A stretch of DNA of 64,000 nt from Mycobacterium malmoense (GCF_019645855.1 NZ_CP080999.1:4712001-4776000); one strand, 5' to 3'. Positions 16,323 through 25,563 are shown, numbered from the stretch's first letter. Numbers and translations are program-made. The notes: generated from the sequence alone by a model not told the origin.

Positions 16323-16961
16323 TTACCGGCGGTCTTGATCGCGGCGCCTGACCGTCAGCGCCGCGATCGCGCCGGCCTCGTTGACGGCCAGGTGCGCCAG
16401 CATCGGCGCGGCGAGGCTGCCGGAATGGCCGGCCAGCCAACCGAACAGCCAGCCACCGATGCCGGTGACCAGCACGGTGGCCACCACCGGCTCATCCGTC
16501 GCGCGCGCATCCGCGATGTGGGAGAGCCCAAAGGCGGCGGCCTGCAGCAACCTTCCGCCGGCTTTGCCGAAGGCACCCGAAGCGGCGGTGCCCAGCGCCG
16601 CGCGGAAGGCCGCCTCCTCGGCCCAGACGGTGCCGATGGGTATCCGCAACAGCAGCCAGCCCGGCACGGACGCCGGCGGGTCGCGCACGACCATCGACGA
16701 CCGCACGGGCGGCGCTTGGGTGGCCGCGGCGATCGCGCTCGCCGCGGCCAGCCCCGCCGCCGAGCCCAGCCGTATCCCCGCCCACAGCCGGGGCGGGCGC
16801 AGGCCCAGCGGCGCGCCGGCCACCGGCACCAGCAGCGCGCCCGCCGCGGCCTGCACCGTTACCCGCCACGCATTCGGCAGCCGCGGACCGACGAAGCTCC
16901 ACCCCACCAGGACGGCGGCCAACGACAGGGCCCGCACGCGACGAAAACGGCCTTTACCCAC
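16323..16961 (-). CDS. CPBP-family intramembrane metalloprotease
   Basis: The 212-residue membrane protein has about five hydrophobic segments and the CPBP motifs EEAAFR (zinc/catalytic Glu-Glu), FGLSHIAD and HLAVNEAG. It corresponds to Rv0804. CPBP (CAAX-like) proteases cleave substrates within the membrane; bacterial members often process peptides or act in stress responses. It starts with GTG 18 bp after the purL stop, so it is likely read from the purL transcript. Confidence 0.85.
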   Translation of the reverse strand: MGKGRFRRVRALSLAAVLVGWSFVGPRLPNAWRVTVQAAAGALLVPVAGAPLGLRPPRLWAGIRLGSAAGLAAASAIAAATQAPPVRSSMVVRDPPASVPGWLLLRIPIGTVWAEEAAFRAALGTAASGAFGKAGGRLLQAAAFGLSHIADARATDEPVVATVLVTGIGGWLFGWLAGHSGSLAAPMLAHLAVNEAGAIAALTVRRRDQDRR

Positions 16962-16979
16962 CAGGATTCGCCATCACGG

Positions 16980-19277
16980 TCATCCGAAGAATCGCGGCAG
17001 CACCGCCTCGGACGTCTCGCGCAGTTCCGCCAGGGACACCGTGAACAGGCCCTGGAACTCCACCGCGTCCGAGGCCCGGTCGACGACGCCAATGCGGACC
17101 GCGGGCAGCCCCCGCGCCTCGCACATCGAACGGAACCGGCTTTCCTCGGTGCGTGGCACCGCGACCAGCACCCGGGCCGCCGACTCGGAAAACAGCATCA
17201 CGAATGGGTCCGCGCCCTCGGGAAGCACGATGCGGCAACCGGTTTCGCCCGCCAGCGCCGACTCCACGACGGCCTGCGCCAGGCCGCCCTCGGACAGGTC
17301 GTGCGCGGCGGACACCAGCCCGTCGCGCGACGCCGAGCTCAGCACCTCGGCCAGCAGCTTCTCGCGCGCCAGGTCGACCGTCGGCGGGAGCCCACCCAGA
17401 TGGTCGGCGGTCACCTGGGCCCAGACGGAACCGTCGAACTCGTCGCGGGTATCGCCCAGCAGGATCAGCGTCTCCCCGGGTTCGGTACCGAAGGACGTGC
17501 GGAGACATCGGCTCACGTCCTCCATGACGCCGAGCACGCCGACCACCGGCGTGGGCAGGATCGCCGCGGATCCGGTTTGGTTGTAGAAGCTCACGTTGCC
17601 GCCGGTCACCGGAATGCCAAGGGCCGCACAGCCATCGGCCAGGCCCCGCACCGCCTGCGAGAACTGCCACATCACCCCGGGGTCCTCGGGCGAGCCGAAG
17701 TTGAGGCAGTTGGTCACCGCGACCGGGGTCGCGCCGGTGACGGCGACGTTGCGGTACGCCTCGGCCAGCGCGAGCTGGGCGCCGGCGTAGGGATCGAGCA
17801 GCGTGTAGCGCCCCGACGCGTCGGTCGACACGGCGATGCCGCGGCCGGTGGACTCGTCGACGCGCAGCACGCCGCCGTCGGCGTGTTCGGCCAGCACGGT
17901 GTTGCCGCGCACATAGCGGTCGTACTGCTCGGTGATGAACGCTCGGCTGCACAGGTGCGGACTGCCCAGCAGCGCAAGCAAAGTCGCCCGCAGCTCGTCC
18001 CCGGTGACCGGCCGCGGCAGGCTCGTCGACCGGTCCGCGTTCAGGGCGTCCTGGGATTCCGGGCGCGCGACCGGCCGCTGATACACCGGTCCCTCGTGGG
18101 CCACGGTGCGCGGCGGCACGTCGACGACGGTCTCGCCGCGCCAGGTGATCCGCAACCGGTCGCCGTCGGTGACCTCGCCGATCACGGTGGCCAGCACCTC
18201 CCATTTGCGGCACACCGCCATGAAGGCGTCCACGTTTTCCGGCGCGACCACCGCGCACATGCGCTCCTGCGACTCGCTGCAGAGCACCTCCGCCGGCGTC
18301 ATCTCGGTGGTGCGCAGCGGGACGGTGTCGAGTTGGATCGCCATCCCGCCGTCCCCAGCCGACGCCAATTCCGAGGTGGCACAGGATAATCCGGCTCCCC
18401 CCAGGTCCTGGATGCCGATCACCAGCCCGCCCGCGTACAGCTCGAGGCAGCACTCGATGAGCACCTTCTCCATGAAGGGGTCGCCCACTTGAACCGAGGG
18501 CAGCTTCTTGCGGGAGTTTTCGGCATCGAACGTGTCCGACGCCAGCACCGACACGCCGCCGATGCCGTCCAACCCCGTCCGCGCGCCGAACAGGATGATC
18601 TTGTTGCCCACCCCCGAGGCGAACGCCAAATGCAGGTCCTCCTGGCGCAATACGCCGACGCACATCGCGTTGACCAACGGATTGCCGGCGTAGCAGGCGT
18701 CGAAGACGGTCTCGCCGCCGATGTTGGGCAGGCCCAGCGAGTTGCCGTAGCCGCCGATGCCGCGGACGACGCCGTCGACCACGCGGCGGGTGTCCGGCGC
18801 GTCGGCGGCGCCGAACCGGAGCTGGTCCATCACGGCGACCGGCCTGGCACCCATGGCCATGATGTCGCGGACGATCCCGCCGACGCCGGTGGCCGCACCC
18901 TGGTAGGGCTCGACGTAGGACGGGTGGTTGTGCGACTCCACCTTGAAGGTGACGGCCCAACCGTCGCCGATGTCGACGACGCCGGCGTTTTCGCCGATGC
19001 CGGCGAGCATGCCGGCGCGCATCTCGTCGGTCGTCGTCTCGCCGAAGTAGCGCAGGTGGACCTTCGAGGACTTGTAGGAACAGTGCTCACTCCACATGAC
19101 CGAGTACATCGCCAGCTCGGTGTCGGTGGGTCTGCGGCCCAGAATCTCGCGAATCCGCTGGTATTCGTCGTCTTTGAGGCCCAGCTCGTGAAAGGGTTGC
19201 GGGTGGTCGGGGGTGGTGGCGGCATGCTCGACGGTGTCAGTCGCGTGGGTGCGCACGCTCGTCCCGGAGACAGTCAC
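16980..19277 (-). CDS. purL: Phosphoribosylformylglycinamidine synthase II
   Basis: The 765-residue PurL converts FGAR to FGAM with ATP and ammonia delivered by PurQ; PurS bridges the complex. Recognisable segments are MYSVMWSEHCSYKSSK, KVESHNHPSYVEPYQGAATG, VGGIVRDIMAMGARP, GGYGNSLGLPNIGGE and the C-terminal HDLSEGGLAQAVVESAL. Length fits small (non-fused) PurL. GTG 19277 lies 6 nt after a TAGACT box, suggesting a leaderless mRNA. Its partners purQ and purS are encoded 15 kb away. Confidence 0.97.
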   Translation of the reverse strand: MTVSGTSVRTHATDTVEHAATTPDHPQPFHELGLKDDEYQRIREILGRRPTDTELAMYSVMWSEHCSYKSSKVHLRYFGETTTDEMRAGMLAGIGENAGVVDIGDGWAVTFKVESHNHPSYVEPYQGAATGVGGIVRDIMAMGARPVAVMDQLRFGAADAPDTRRVVDGVVRGIGGYGNSLGLPNIGGETVFDACYAGNPLVNAMCVGVLRQEDLHLAFASGVGNKIILFGARTGLDGIGGVSVLASDTFDAENSRKKLPSVQVGDPFMEKVLIECCLELYAGGLVIGIQDLGGAGLSCATSELASAGDGGMAIQLDTVPLRTTEMTPAEVLCSESQERMCAVVAPENVDAFMAVCRKWEVLATVIGEVTDGDRLRITWRGETVVDVPPRTVAHEGPVYQRPVARPESQDALNADRSTSLPRPVTGDELRATLLALLGSPHLCSRAFITEQYDRYVRGNTVLAEHADGGVLRVDESTGRGIAVSTDASGRYTLLDPYAGAQLALAEAYRNVAVTGATPVAVTNCLNFGSPEDPGVMWQFSQAVRGLADGCAALGIPVTGGNVSFYNQTGSAAILPTPVVGVLGVMEDVSRCLRTSFGTEPGETLILLGDTRDEFDGSVWAQVTADHLGGLPPTVDLAREKLLAEVLSSASRDGLVSAAHDLSEGGLAQAVVESALAGETGCRIVLPEGADPFVMLFSESAARVLVAVPRTEESRFRSMCEARGLPAVRIGVVDRASDAVEFQGLFTVSLAELRETSEAVLPRFFG

Positions 19278-19283
19278 CCCGAC

Positions 19284-19289
19284 AGTCTA
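19284..19289 (-). promoter_or_regulatory. -10 element for leaderless purL
   Basis: TAGACT on the minus strand ends 6 nt before the purL GTG, the standard mycobacterial leaderless arrangement. Confidence 0.5.
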
Positions 19290-19337
19290 AGGACTCCTCG
19301 CCGGCTGCGAACCTCACGACGCGACACGCCGCCAGAT

Positions 19338-20621
19338 TCACACTCGGCGCGCGAGAGGCTCGGGCGACAGAAACGCTTGCAACGCGGCCGAATAGGCGGC
19401 CACGTCGTGTGCGCCCATCAACTCGCGCGCGGAGTGCATCGCGAGCTGCGCGGCCCCGACATCGACCGTCGGGATACCCGTGCGAGCCGAGGCCAGCGGC
19501 CCGATCGTCGAACCGCACGGCAGGTCGGCGCGGTGCTCGTAACGCTGCAATCCGACCCCCGCCTGCCGGCAGGCCAGCTCGAATGCCGCCGCGGTGCGTC
19601 CGTCGGTGGCGTACCGCAGATTCGGATTCACCTTGAGCACCGGCCCGGCGTTGACCGCGATCGGGTGACCGGGCTCGTGCCGGTCCGGGTAGTTGGGATG
19701 GGTGGCGTGTGCCATGTCCGCCGAGGCCAGCAGCGACGCCGGCAGCCGGCGCAGGAAGTCTTCCCGGCTGCCACCGGCCGCGAGCACGATCCGTTCCAGC
19801 ACGGTGCTCAGCAGGTTGGACTGCGCGCCGTGGTCCGAGGACGAACCGACCTCCTCGTGATCAAAGAGCACCAACACGGGCAAGAAGCCCCGGGGCTGGC
19901 TGGCTAACAACGCCTCCATCCCCGCGTAGCAACTGGCCTGGTTATCCAGCCGGGGAGCGCTCAGCAGGCTGGTGTCGGCGCCGATGACCGTCGACGGGGT
20001 CAGGTCGTGGGTCATCAGGTCGGCGGCCAGCACGTCGGCCGCCGCCACGCCGGCATGGCCCGCGACGTAGTCGAGAAACGAGCCCGCTTGGTCGCCGACG
20101 CCCCAGACCGCGTTGACGTGTCGTTGCGGGTCCAGCGTCAGCGACTTGCGATCCTCGGCCAGATGGATGGCCAGCTGAGGCACCCGCAGGATCGGGTCGT
20201 CGATCCGGACGAGCCGCTGGGTGATTCCGGCGGCTTGATCGGCCGAGCGCACCGACAGCCGCCCACTGATACCCAGATCCCGGTCCAGCCAGGAGTTCAG
20301 CCATGCGCCCCCGTACGGCTCCAGCGCCAGCACCCGCCAACCGGCGACCAACCGGTCCGGGCGCTGCTTGACCCGCAGGTTGGGGCTGTCCGTGTGTGCG
20401 CCGACGATCCGGAAGGGGCCGTCGGGCCCGTCGGAATTCCAGGCGACCAGAGAGCCGGCCCGCACGATGAAGTAGCGGCCCGGTCCGTCCGGCCAGCGGT
20501 CGGTTTCCCTGAGTTCGGCGTACCCGGCCTCTGCCAGCCGACCGGCCACCGTGGCGCAGACATGAAACGGCGACGGAGAGGCGTCGATGAATTCGCAGAG
20601 GCCTGCGGCGCTGGCCGACAT
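19338..20621 (-). CDS. pepC: M18-family aspartyl aminopeptidase PepC
   Basis: The 427-residue metallopeptidase corresponds to Rv0800. M18 signatures are FRIVGAHTDSPNLRVK (zinc His and Asp), DNQASCYAGMEALL, FDHEEVGSSSDHGAQSNLL (catalytic Glu-Glu) and the C-terminal VDVGAAQLAMHSARELMG with the last zinc His. It removes N-terminal acidic residues from peptides in the cytosol. It lies directly upstream of purL (60 bp). The M. tuberculosis genes I remember between these two (Rv0801, Rv0802c) are missing here. Confidence 0.93.
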   Translation of the reverse strand: MSASAAGLCEFIDASPSPFHVCATVAGRLAEAGYAELRETDRWPDGPGRYFIVRAGSLVAWNSDGPDGPFRIVGAHTDSPNLRVKQRPDRLVAGWRVLALEPYGGAWLNSWLDRDLGISGRLSVRSADQAAGITQRLVRIDDPILRVPQLAIHLAEDRKSLTLDPQRHVNAVWGVGDQAGSFLDYVAGHAGVAAADVLAADLMTHDLTPSTVIGADTSLLSAPRLDNQASCYAGMEALLASQPRGFLPVLVLFDHEEVGSSSDHGAQSNLLSTVLERIVLAAGGSREDFLRRLPASLLASADMAHATHPNYPDRHEPGHPIAVNAGPVLKVNPNLRYATDGRTAAAFELACRQAGVGLQRYEHRADLPCGSTIGPLASARTGIPTVDVGAAQLAMHSARELMGAHDVAAYSAALQAFLSPEPLARRV

Positions 20622-20718
20622 AGTTCAACATCATGGCTGTCCGCGACCACGCAGTTCGCGCTGGGCCCGGTTGCGCGGCTCCTTGCTCGCGCCGGTTCCG
20701 GCGCTCGCGTTGCCACGC

Positions 20719-20724
20719 TAGGGT
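20719..20724 (+). promoter_or_regulatory. -10 element for leaderless dyp
   Basis: TAGGGT ends 7 nt before GTG 20732, predicting a leaderless transcript for the peroxidase-encapsulin operon. Confidence 0.5.
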
Positions 20725-20731
20725 CAGCAGA

Positions 20732-21760
20732 GTGCCCCCGGTTCAGCCCCAACCCGTTCTCGCGCCGTTGACGCCTGCCGCGATATTCCTCGTGGTCACC
20801 ATCGACGACGGCGGCGAAGCGACCGTGCACGACGCGCTGCCGGACCTGTCCGGGCTGGTGCGCGCGATCGGTTTCCGCGACCCGACCAAACGTTTGTCAA
20901 TGGTCGCCTCGATCGGTTCCGACGCCTGGGACCGGTTGTTCGGCGGGCCGCGGCCCGCCGAACTGCATCCGTTCGTCGCGCTGAGCGGACCGCGGCACAC
21001 CGCGCCGGCCACGCCCGGCGACCTGTTGTTCCACATCCGGGCCGAGACCATGGACGTCTGTTTCGAATTGGCCGGCCGCGTCCTCAAGTCGATGGCCGGC
21101 GCGGTCACCGTCGTCGACGAGGTACACGGGTTTCGCTATTTCGACAACCGCGACCTGCTGGGCTTCGTCGATGGCACCGAAAACCCCGACGGCCCAATCG
21201 CAATCAGCGCCACCGCCATCGGCGACGAGGACCCCGAGTTCACGGGCTCATGCTATGTCCATGTGCAGAAATACGTGCACGACATGGCGTCGTGGGATTC
21301 GCTGTCGGTCGCCGAGCAGGAACGGGTGATCGGCCGTTCGAAGCTGGAAGACATCGAGATGGACGACGACGTGAAGCCGTCCAACTCACACATTGCGCTC
21401 AACGTCATCGAGGACGACGACGGCAACGAGCTCAAGATCGTGCGGGCCAACATGCCTTTCGGCGAACTCGGCGCGAGCGAGTTCGGCACGTACTACATCG
21501 GCTATTCGCGGACGCCGCAAGTCACCGAACGAATGCTGCGCAACATGTTCCTCGGCGACCCGCCGGGCAACACCGACCGCATTCTGGACTTCTCCACCGC
21601 GGTCACCGGCGGGCTGTTCTTTTCGCCCACCGTCGACTTCCTGGACGATCCGCCGCCCCTGCCCGCACCCCTGGCGACCTCGCGGCCAGCCACATCCGCC
21701 TCTGACCCCGCCTCTTTTGAAGGCTCACTTTCGATCGGCAGCCTGAAAGGAACCTTGTGA
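20732..21760 (+). CDS. dyp: Dye-decolourising peroxidase, encapsulin cargo
   Basis: The 342-residue heme peroxidase matches Rv0799c. It contains the DyP motif LLGFVDGTENP (catalytic Asp) and later segments GSCYVHVQKYVHDM and IGYSRTPQVTERML. The C-terminus, after a Pro/Ala/Ser linker, ends in GSLSIGSLKG, the targeting peptide that docks cargo inside the encapsulin shell. The start was set at GTG 20732 (VPPVQPQPVLAPLTPA) by similarity and promoter spacing; the frame is open further upstream with basic low-complexity sequence. The stop overlaps the encapsulin ATG. Confidence 0.95.
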   Translation: MPPVQPQPVLAPLTPAAIFLVVTIDDGGEATVHDALPDLSGLVRAIGFRDPTKRLSMVASIGSDAWDRLFGGPRPAELHPFVALSGPRHTAPATPGDLLFHIRAETMDVCFELAGRVLKSMAGAVTVVDEVHGFRYFDNRDLLGFVDGTENPDGPIAISATAIGDEDPEFTGSCYVHVQKYVHDMASWDSLSVAEQERVIGRSKLEDIEMDDDVKPSNSHIALNVIEDDDGNELKIVRANMPFGELGASEFGTYYIGYSRTPQVTERMLRNMFLGDPPGNTDRILDFSTAVTGGLFFSPTVDFLDDPPPLPAPLATSRPATSASDPASFEGSLSIGSLKGTL

Positions 21761-22557
21761 TGAACAACCTTTACCGTGATCTGGCACCGGTCACCGAAGT
21801 CGCTTGGGCCGAAATCGAATTGGAGGCGACGCGGACGTTCAAGCGCCATATCGCCGGGCGCAGAGTGGTCGACGTCAGCGAGCCCGGCGGGCCGATCACC
21901 GCGGCGGTCGGCACCGGCCGGTTGGTCGACGTTGCGGCACCCACCGACGGTGTGGTGGCCCACCTGCGGGCAAGCAAACCCCTTGTCCGGCTGCGGGTTC
22001 CGTTTACGCTGTCGCGCTCCGAAATCGACGACGTCGAACGTGGCTCGCAGGACTCCGACTGGGACCCGGTCAAAGCCGCCGCCAAGAAGCTGGCGTTCGT
22101 CGAGGACCGCACCATCTTCGAGGGCTACCCCGCCGCGTCGATCGAGGGCATCCGCAGCGCCAGCTCGAACAAGCCGCTCACGTTGCCCGAGGATCCCCGC
22201 GACATGCCCGATGCCATCTCGCAGGCGTTGACCGAATTGCGGCTGGCCGGTGTCGACGGCCCGTACTCGGTGCTGCTGTCCGCCGGCGTCTACACCAAAG
22301 TCAGCGAGACCACCGAACACGGATATCCGATCCGCGAGCACCTGAACCGATTGGTCGACGGCGACATCATCTGGGCGCCGGCCATCGACGGCGCCTTCGT
22401 GCTGACCACCCGCGGCGGCGACTTCGATCTGCAGCTGGGCACCGACGTGGCGATCGGGTACCTCAACCATGACGCCGACACCGTGCAGCTTTACCTGCAG
22501 GAGACGCTGACGTTCCTGTGCTACACCGCCGAGGCGTCGGTCGCGCTCAGCCCGTAG
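21760..22557 (+). CDS. enc: Encapsulin shell protein (Cfp29)
   Basis: The 265-residue protein has an HK97-type fold and matches Cfp29/Rv0798c closely (MNNLYRDLAPVTEVAWAEIE, LRVPFTLSRSEIDDVERGS, KLAFVEDRTIFEGY, DLQLGTDVAIGYLNHD). It self-assembles into a nanocompartment that encloses the DyP peroxidase. Its ATG shares a base with the DyP stop (TGATG), and GAAAGGA at 21744-21750 acts as ribosome-binding site. This is a textbook two-gene encapsulin operon linked to oxidative stress tolerance. Confidence 0.97.
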   Translation: MNNLYRDLAPVTEVAWAEIELEATRTFKRHIAGRRVVDVSEPGGPITAAVGTGRLVDVAAPTDGVVAHLRASKPLVRLRVPFTLSRSEIDDVERGSQDSDWDPVKAAAKKLAFVEDRTIFEGYPAASIEGIRSASSNKPLTLPEDPRDMPDAISQALTELRLAGVDGPYSVLLSAGVYTKVSETTEHGYPIREHLNRLVDGDIIWAPAIDGAFVLTTRGGDFDLQLGTDVAIGYLNHDADTVQLYLQETLTFLCYTAEASVALSP

Positions 22558-22609
22558 GACCAACGCGCCCGGCACGCGATTGCCGTGTAGCACAGCGTCT
22601 TTCGCGCCA

Positions 22610-24325
22610 CTAAAGGTCTAGCACGAGGTCGCTTTTTGGCGCCGCCGAGCAGATCAGCACCGCCCCCTGCGCGGGCGGCTCCAGCGGCGGCTGGACATAC
22701 GTTATCGCCCCGGCGACCACCCCGGTCTCACACAGGTGGCAAACGCCGCTTCGGCACGAAAAACGGGTCGGCACGTCGCAGGCCTCGGCCAGGTCCAAGA
22801 TATTGCCGTAATCGGTGGACCACTCAACGGTGAGTCCACTGCGGGCGAAGGTGATTGACGGTCCTGTCCCCGGTGGTCCCCCGGGCGGGTGTGGCGGCTT
22901 GCGCGGGGCCGCGTCCACGATGCCGGGATTGATTGGCGGTAGGGCACCGAACAATTCGCTGTGGATACGGCCGCCGTCGAGTCCCGCCGCGGTGAGGGCA
23001 TCGCGCATGTCGGCCATGAATTGGGTTGGACCGCAGAGATATGCCGCGGCATCGGTGGGCAGGCCCAGCGCCGCGATCGCCGGCCGATCCAAATGTCCCT
23101 GAATCTGCGTGTAGAACACCAGCTGTCGAGCATGCGGCAACGACTCGATCAGAGTCGTGACTTCAGCTGCAAAAGCCTGGGTTTCGCGATTGCGGGTCGT
23201 GTGCAGCCACCAGATCTCGCGCAGACTATGGGTCGCCGCCAGCGTATGCAACATCGCCAATACCGGCGTGACGCCGATTCCCGCCGAGAGCAGGACCACT
23301 GGATCGCTGCCCTCAGTCAGATAGAAGTCGCCGCGCGGAGCGGCGGCCTCGATGACCGACCCCGGCTCGATGTGAGCGTGCAGCCAACGGCTCACCAATC
23401 CGTGATCTTCGCGCTTGACGCTGATGCGGTAGTCCCCCGCGGCGGGGTCGCCCGAGAGGGAGTAGCTACGCATCGGCGTGGGCTCGGCGGCGCCCGAAAT
23501 TCGCACCGTCAGGTACTGGCCGGGAAGCGGCGGCGGCAGCGGGCTATGGTCGTCGGCCTGTAGACGGATCGACAGCACCTGCGGGCTCTCGCGGTGTATT
23601 GCGCTGACGCGCAACGGGCGGAATCCGTTCCACGCCGGTTCGACTCCAACGGGCGGTGCCGTCTCGGCCGCGGAGCTGTCGTGCGCCTTCAGCATGTCCT
23701 GGAACGATTGCATCCAGCCCGGACTGAGCGCCGAAACGTCGACCACCTTGCGGAGTTGCTCGACGTCGCGGTTCGGCAGGTACAGCAGCGCGTCCACATC
23801 GGCGACGCTGAGCTCGTGACGGCCACGTCGGGTGCGCACGATGTCGTCACCGGCACGGACCTTGCCCTCGGTGATGACCCGGAAGTAGAAGCCCGGACGA
23901 TGCTGGGCGACAAGCAGACTGGGCATTTCCGGTTCGTTCAGTCGCATGCCAATCCGAAAGCAGGTGACGCGCGGCTGAGTAACCTCGAATTCGGCGCCGC
24001 CGATGCGGTAGCGGTCACCGATATATACGTCGCCATCGGCTAGCCCGGTGACGGTAAAGTTTTCGCCGAAGTGACCGGGTTCCAGGTCGTCACGACCCAG
24101 GTAGGTCTTCCAGAAGTCATACGACTCGGCCTGATACACCATGACTGCGCGTTGTTCACCACCGTGGCCGGCGAGGTCGCCCTGGCCGTCACCGTCGAGG
24201 TTGAGGCGGCGTGCCATGACCGGTCCGTCGAGCGGGGTCTTCCATATCCCGGTGTAAACGGTTTTGTCGCGCCATCGAACGTTCTTGGGCATGCCCACAT
24301 TCACCGAAACAAGCCTGCCCACCAT
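22610..24325 (-). CDS. MOSC-ferredoxin reductase-ferredoxin fusion oxidoreductase
   Basis: The 571-residue protein has three domains. Residues 1-165 are a YiiM-like MOSC domain (GDGQGDLAGHGGEQRAVMVY, HFGENFTVTGL, VTCFRIGMRL with the cofactor-ligand Cys). Residues about 230-465 are a flavin/NAD(P)H reductase module (RSYSLSGDPAAGDY for flavin, LLSAGIGVTPVLAML and YLCGPTQFM for nucleotide). The C-terminus is a plant-type 2Fe-2S ferredoxin (SCRSGVCHLCETG). This is a self-contained chain from NAD(P)H to a molybdenum cofactor that could reduce N-hydroxylated bases or similar substrates. AGGAGG precedes ATG 24325. It is transcribed away from the TetR cluster. Confidence 0.9.
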   Translation of the reverse strand: MVGRLVSVNVGMPKNVRWRDKTVYTGIWKTPLDGPVMARRLNLDGDGQGDLAGHGGEQRAVMVYQAESYDFWKTYLGRDDLEPGHFGENFTVTGLADGDVYIGDRYRIGGAEFEVTQPRVTCFRIGMRLNEPEMPSLLVAQHRPGFYFRVITEGKVRAGDDIVRTRRGRHELSVADVDALLYLPNRDVEQLRKVVDVSALSPGWMQSFQDMLKAHDSSAAETAPPVGVEPAWNGFRPLRVSAIHRESPQVLSIRLQADDHSPLPPPLPGQYLTVRISGAAEPTPMRSYSLSGDPAAGDYRISVKREDHGLVSRWLHAHIEPGSVIEAAAPRGDFYLTEGSDPVVLLSAGIGVTPVLAMLHTLAATHSLREIWWLHTTRNRETQAFAAEVTTLIESLPHARQLVFYTQIQGHLDRPAIAALGLPTDAAAYLCGPTQFMADMRDALTAAGLDGGRIHSELFGALPPINPGIVDAAPRKPPHPPGGPPGTGPSITFARSGLTVEWSTDYGNILDLAEACDVPTRFSCRSGVCHLCETGVVAGAITYVQPPLEPPAQGAVLICSAAPKSDLVLDL

Positions 24326-24446
24326 GCCTCCTCCTGATTAACGCCACCGAAGCTAGGTCTACAGGTCGGCAAGTTTTCCGCGAGCGCATCCGACCACCAC
24401 GACGGTCTTGTCCCGCAACGTATTAGCCACTCGCACCCGTCCCCTT

Positions 24447-24470
24447 GCTCCGCCTGTCCACGGGCGGAGC
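24447..24470. other. 8-bp hairpin in the 24.33-24.66 kb intergenic region
   Basis: GCTCCGCC at 24447-24454 pairs with GGCGGAGC at 24463-24470. The 339-bp region between the divergent MOSC fusion and hydrolase genes also holds CCCAG-A-CTGGG at 24473-24483 and two copies of the TGGG-N8-CCCA operator; I see no ORF in it. Confidence 0.35.
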
Positions 24471-24479
24471 GCCCCAGAC

Positions 24480-24495
24480 TGGGATAACTGACCCA
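24480..24495. promoter_or_regulatory. TGGG-N8-CCCA operator, copy A
   Basis: TGGGATAACTGACCCA. One of five copies of the same 16-bp half-site arrangement, all in intergenic DNA between 24.4 and 27.2 kb. Likely bound by one of the neighbouring TetR proteins. Confidence 0.55.
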
Positions 24496-24565
24496 GAATA
24501 TTCCCGGTCGGCTTTACGGTCAACTCCTGCGCGGGCTATTGCGGGTCGCGGGTTTTGGTGCATAC

Positions 24566-24581
24566 TGGGATGTATATCCCA
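24566..24581. promoter_or_regulatory. TGGG-N8-CCCA operator, copy B
   Basis: TGGGATGTATATCCCA, a palindrome extended to TGGGAT/ATCCCA. It lies 84 bp before the hydrolase start codon. Confidence 0.6.
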
Positions 24582-24664
24582 AAAATGTGGCGGCGCGGGT
24601 CGCCGGGCACCGCCTTACCCAACGTCCGCCACGCCCCGGAGCCACATGGTGCAGGAGGAATCTC

Positions 24665-25537
24665 ATGCCGGCCGTTCATCATCGATACGTCACCGTCAAT
24701 GGCCATCGGCTGTTCTTCCGTGAAGCCGGCGGCCCCGATGCGCCCGCGGTGGTCCTCCTGCACGGATTTCCGACCAGCTCCTACATGTTCCGGAACCTGA
24801 TTCCGGCGCTCGCCGATCGCTACCACGTGATCGCACCCGACCATTTGGGCTTTGGGCTCTCAGACGCGCCTCCGGCGGAGGAGTTCGATTACACCTTCGA
24901 TGCGCTCACCGACCTGACCGCGGGCTTGCTGCGCAGCCTCGGTGTCGATCGGTATGCGATGTACGTGCAGGACTACGGCGCCCCGATCGGCTGGCGGCTG
25001 GCGCTTCGCGACCCGTCCGCAATTACGGCGATCATCAGCCAAAGCGGCAACGGCTACGACGCCGGCTTCGTCGAGAGCTTCTGGAAGGTCGTGCAGGCCT
25101 ACCAAAATGAACAGACGGGCGACACCGAGGCCGCCGTTCGGCAGTTCCTCACGTTGGACGCCACCCGGTGGCAGTACCTCACCGGCGTAGCCGACGAGAC
25201 GCTGGTCGACCCGGAGTCCTGGCATCACGACTACGCGCTGATATCGCGGCCCGGCAATGACCTGGTGCAGCTAAAACTATTGCGGGACTATGCCACCAAC
25301 GCGCCGCTGTACCCCCGCGTCCACGAATACTTCCGCGCCACCCGCGTGCCACTGCTGGCAGTGTGGGGCCGCGGCGACGAAATCTTCGGCCCGGCCGGCG
25401 CTGAGGCATTCGCCGGCGACCTGCCCGATGCCGAGATTCGTCTGCTCGACGGCGGGCATTTCCTGCTCGAGTCCGCGCTGGACGAAGTCACCGAGCTGAT
25501 CCGAAACTTCCTCGCCAAGGTGCGCGTGCCCACCTGA
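24665..25537 (+). CDS. Alpha/beta hydrolase, haloalkane dehalogenase/epoxide hydrolase type
   Basis: The 290-residue enzyme has the alpha/beta-hydrolase oxyanion motif LLHGFPTSSYMFRN and an Asp nucleophile in VQDYGAPIGW (Asp103). The acid is in WGRGDEIFGP and the catalytic His in DGGHFLLES. The Asp nucleophile places it with haloalkane dehalogenases and epoxide hydrolases. Haloalkane dehalogenases usually have Trp after the Asp for halide binding, but here it is Tyr104, so dehalogenation is uncertain. AGGAGG before ATG 24665 fixes the start. It is preceded by operators A and B and followed by two TetR genes. Confidence 0.85.
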   Translation: MPAVHHRYVTVNGHRLFFREAGGPDAPAVVLLHGFPTSSYMFRNLIPALADRYHVIAPDHLGFGLSDAPPAEEFDYTFDALTDLTAGLLRSLGVDRYAMYVQDYGAPIGWRLALRDPSAITAIISQSGNGYDAGFVESFWKVVQAYQNEQTGDTEAAVRQFLTLDATRWQYLTGVADETLVDPESWHHDYALISRPGNDLVQLKLLRDYATNAPLYPRVHEYFRATRVPLLAVWGRGDEIFGPAGAEAFAGDLPDAEIRLLDGGHFLLESALDEVTELIRNFLAKVRVPT

Positions 25538-25563
25538 CGGGGCCCGCGGGCGGCACATCCCGG

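Noticed and set aside
16320..18389. 689-codon open frame on the plus strand opposite purL and the CPBP gene
   Set aside because: Sequence is Arg/Gly/His-rich without any family resemblance and mirrors purL codon positions; a typical GC-rich shadow frame.
24665..25537. Naming the alpha/beta hydrolase a haloalkane dehalogenase
   Set aside because: The halide-binding Trp after the nucleophile Asp is replaced by Tyr, so the specific name is not justified.
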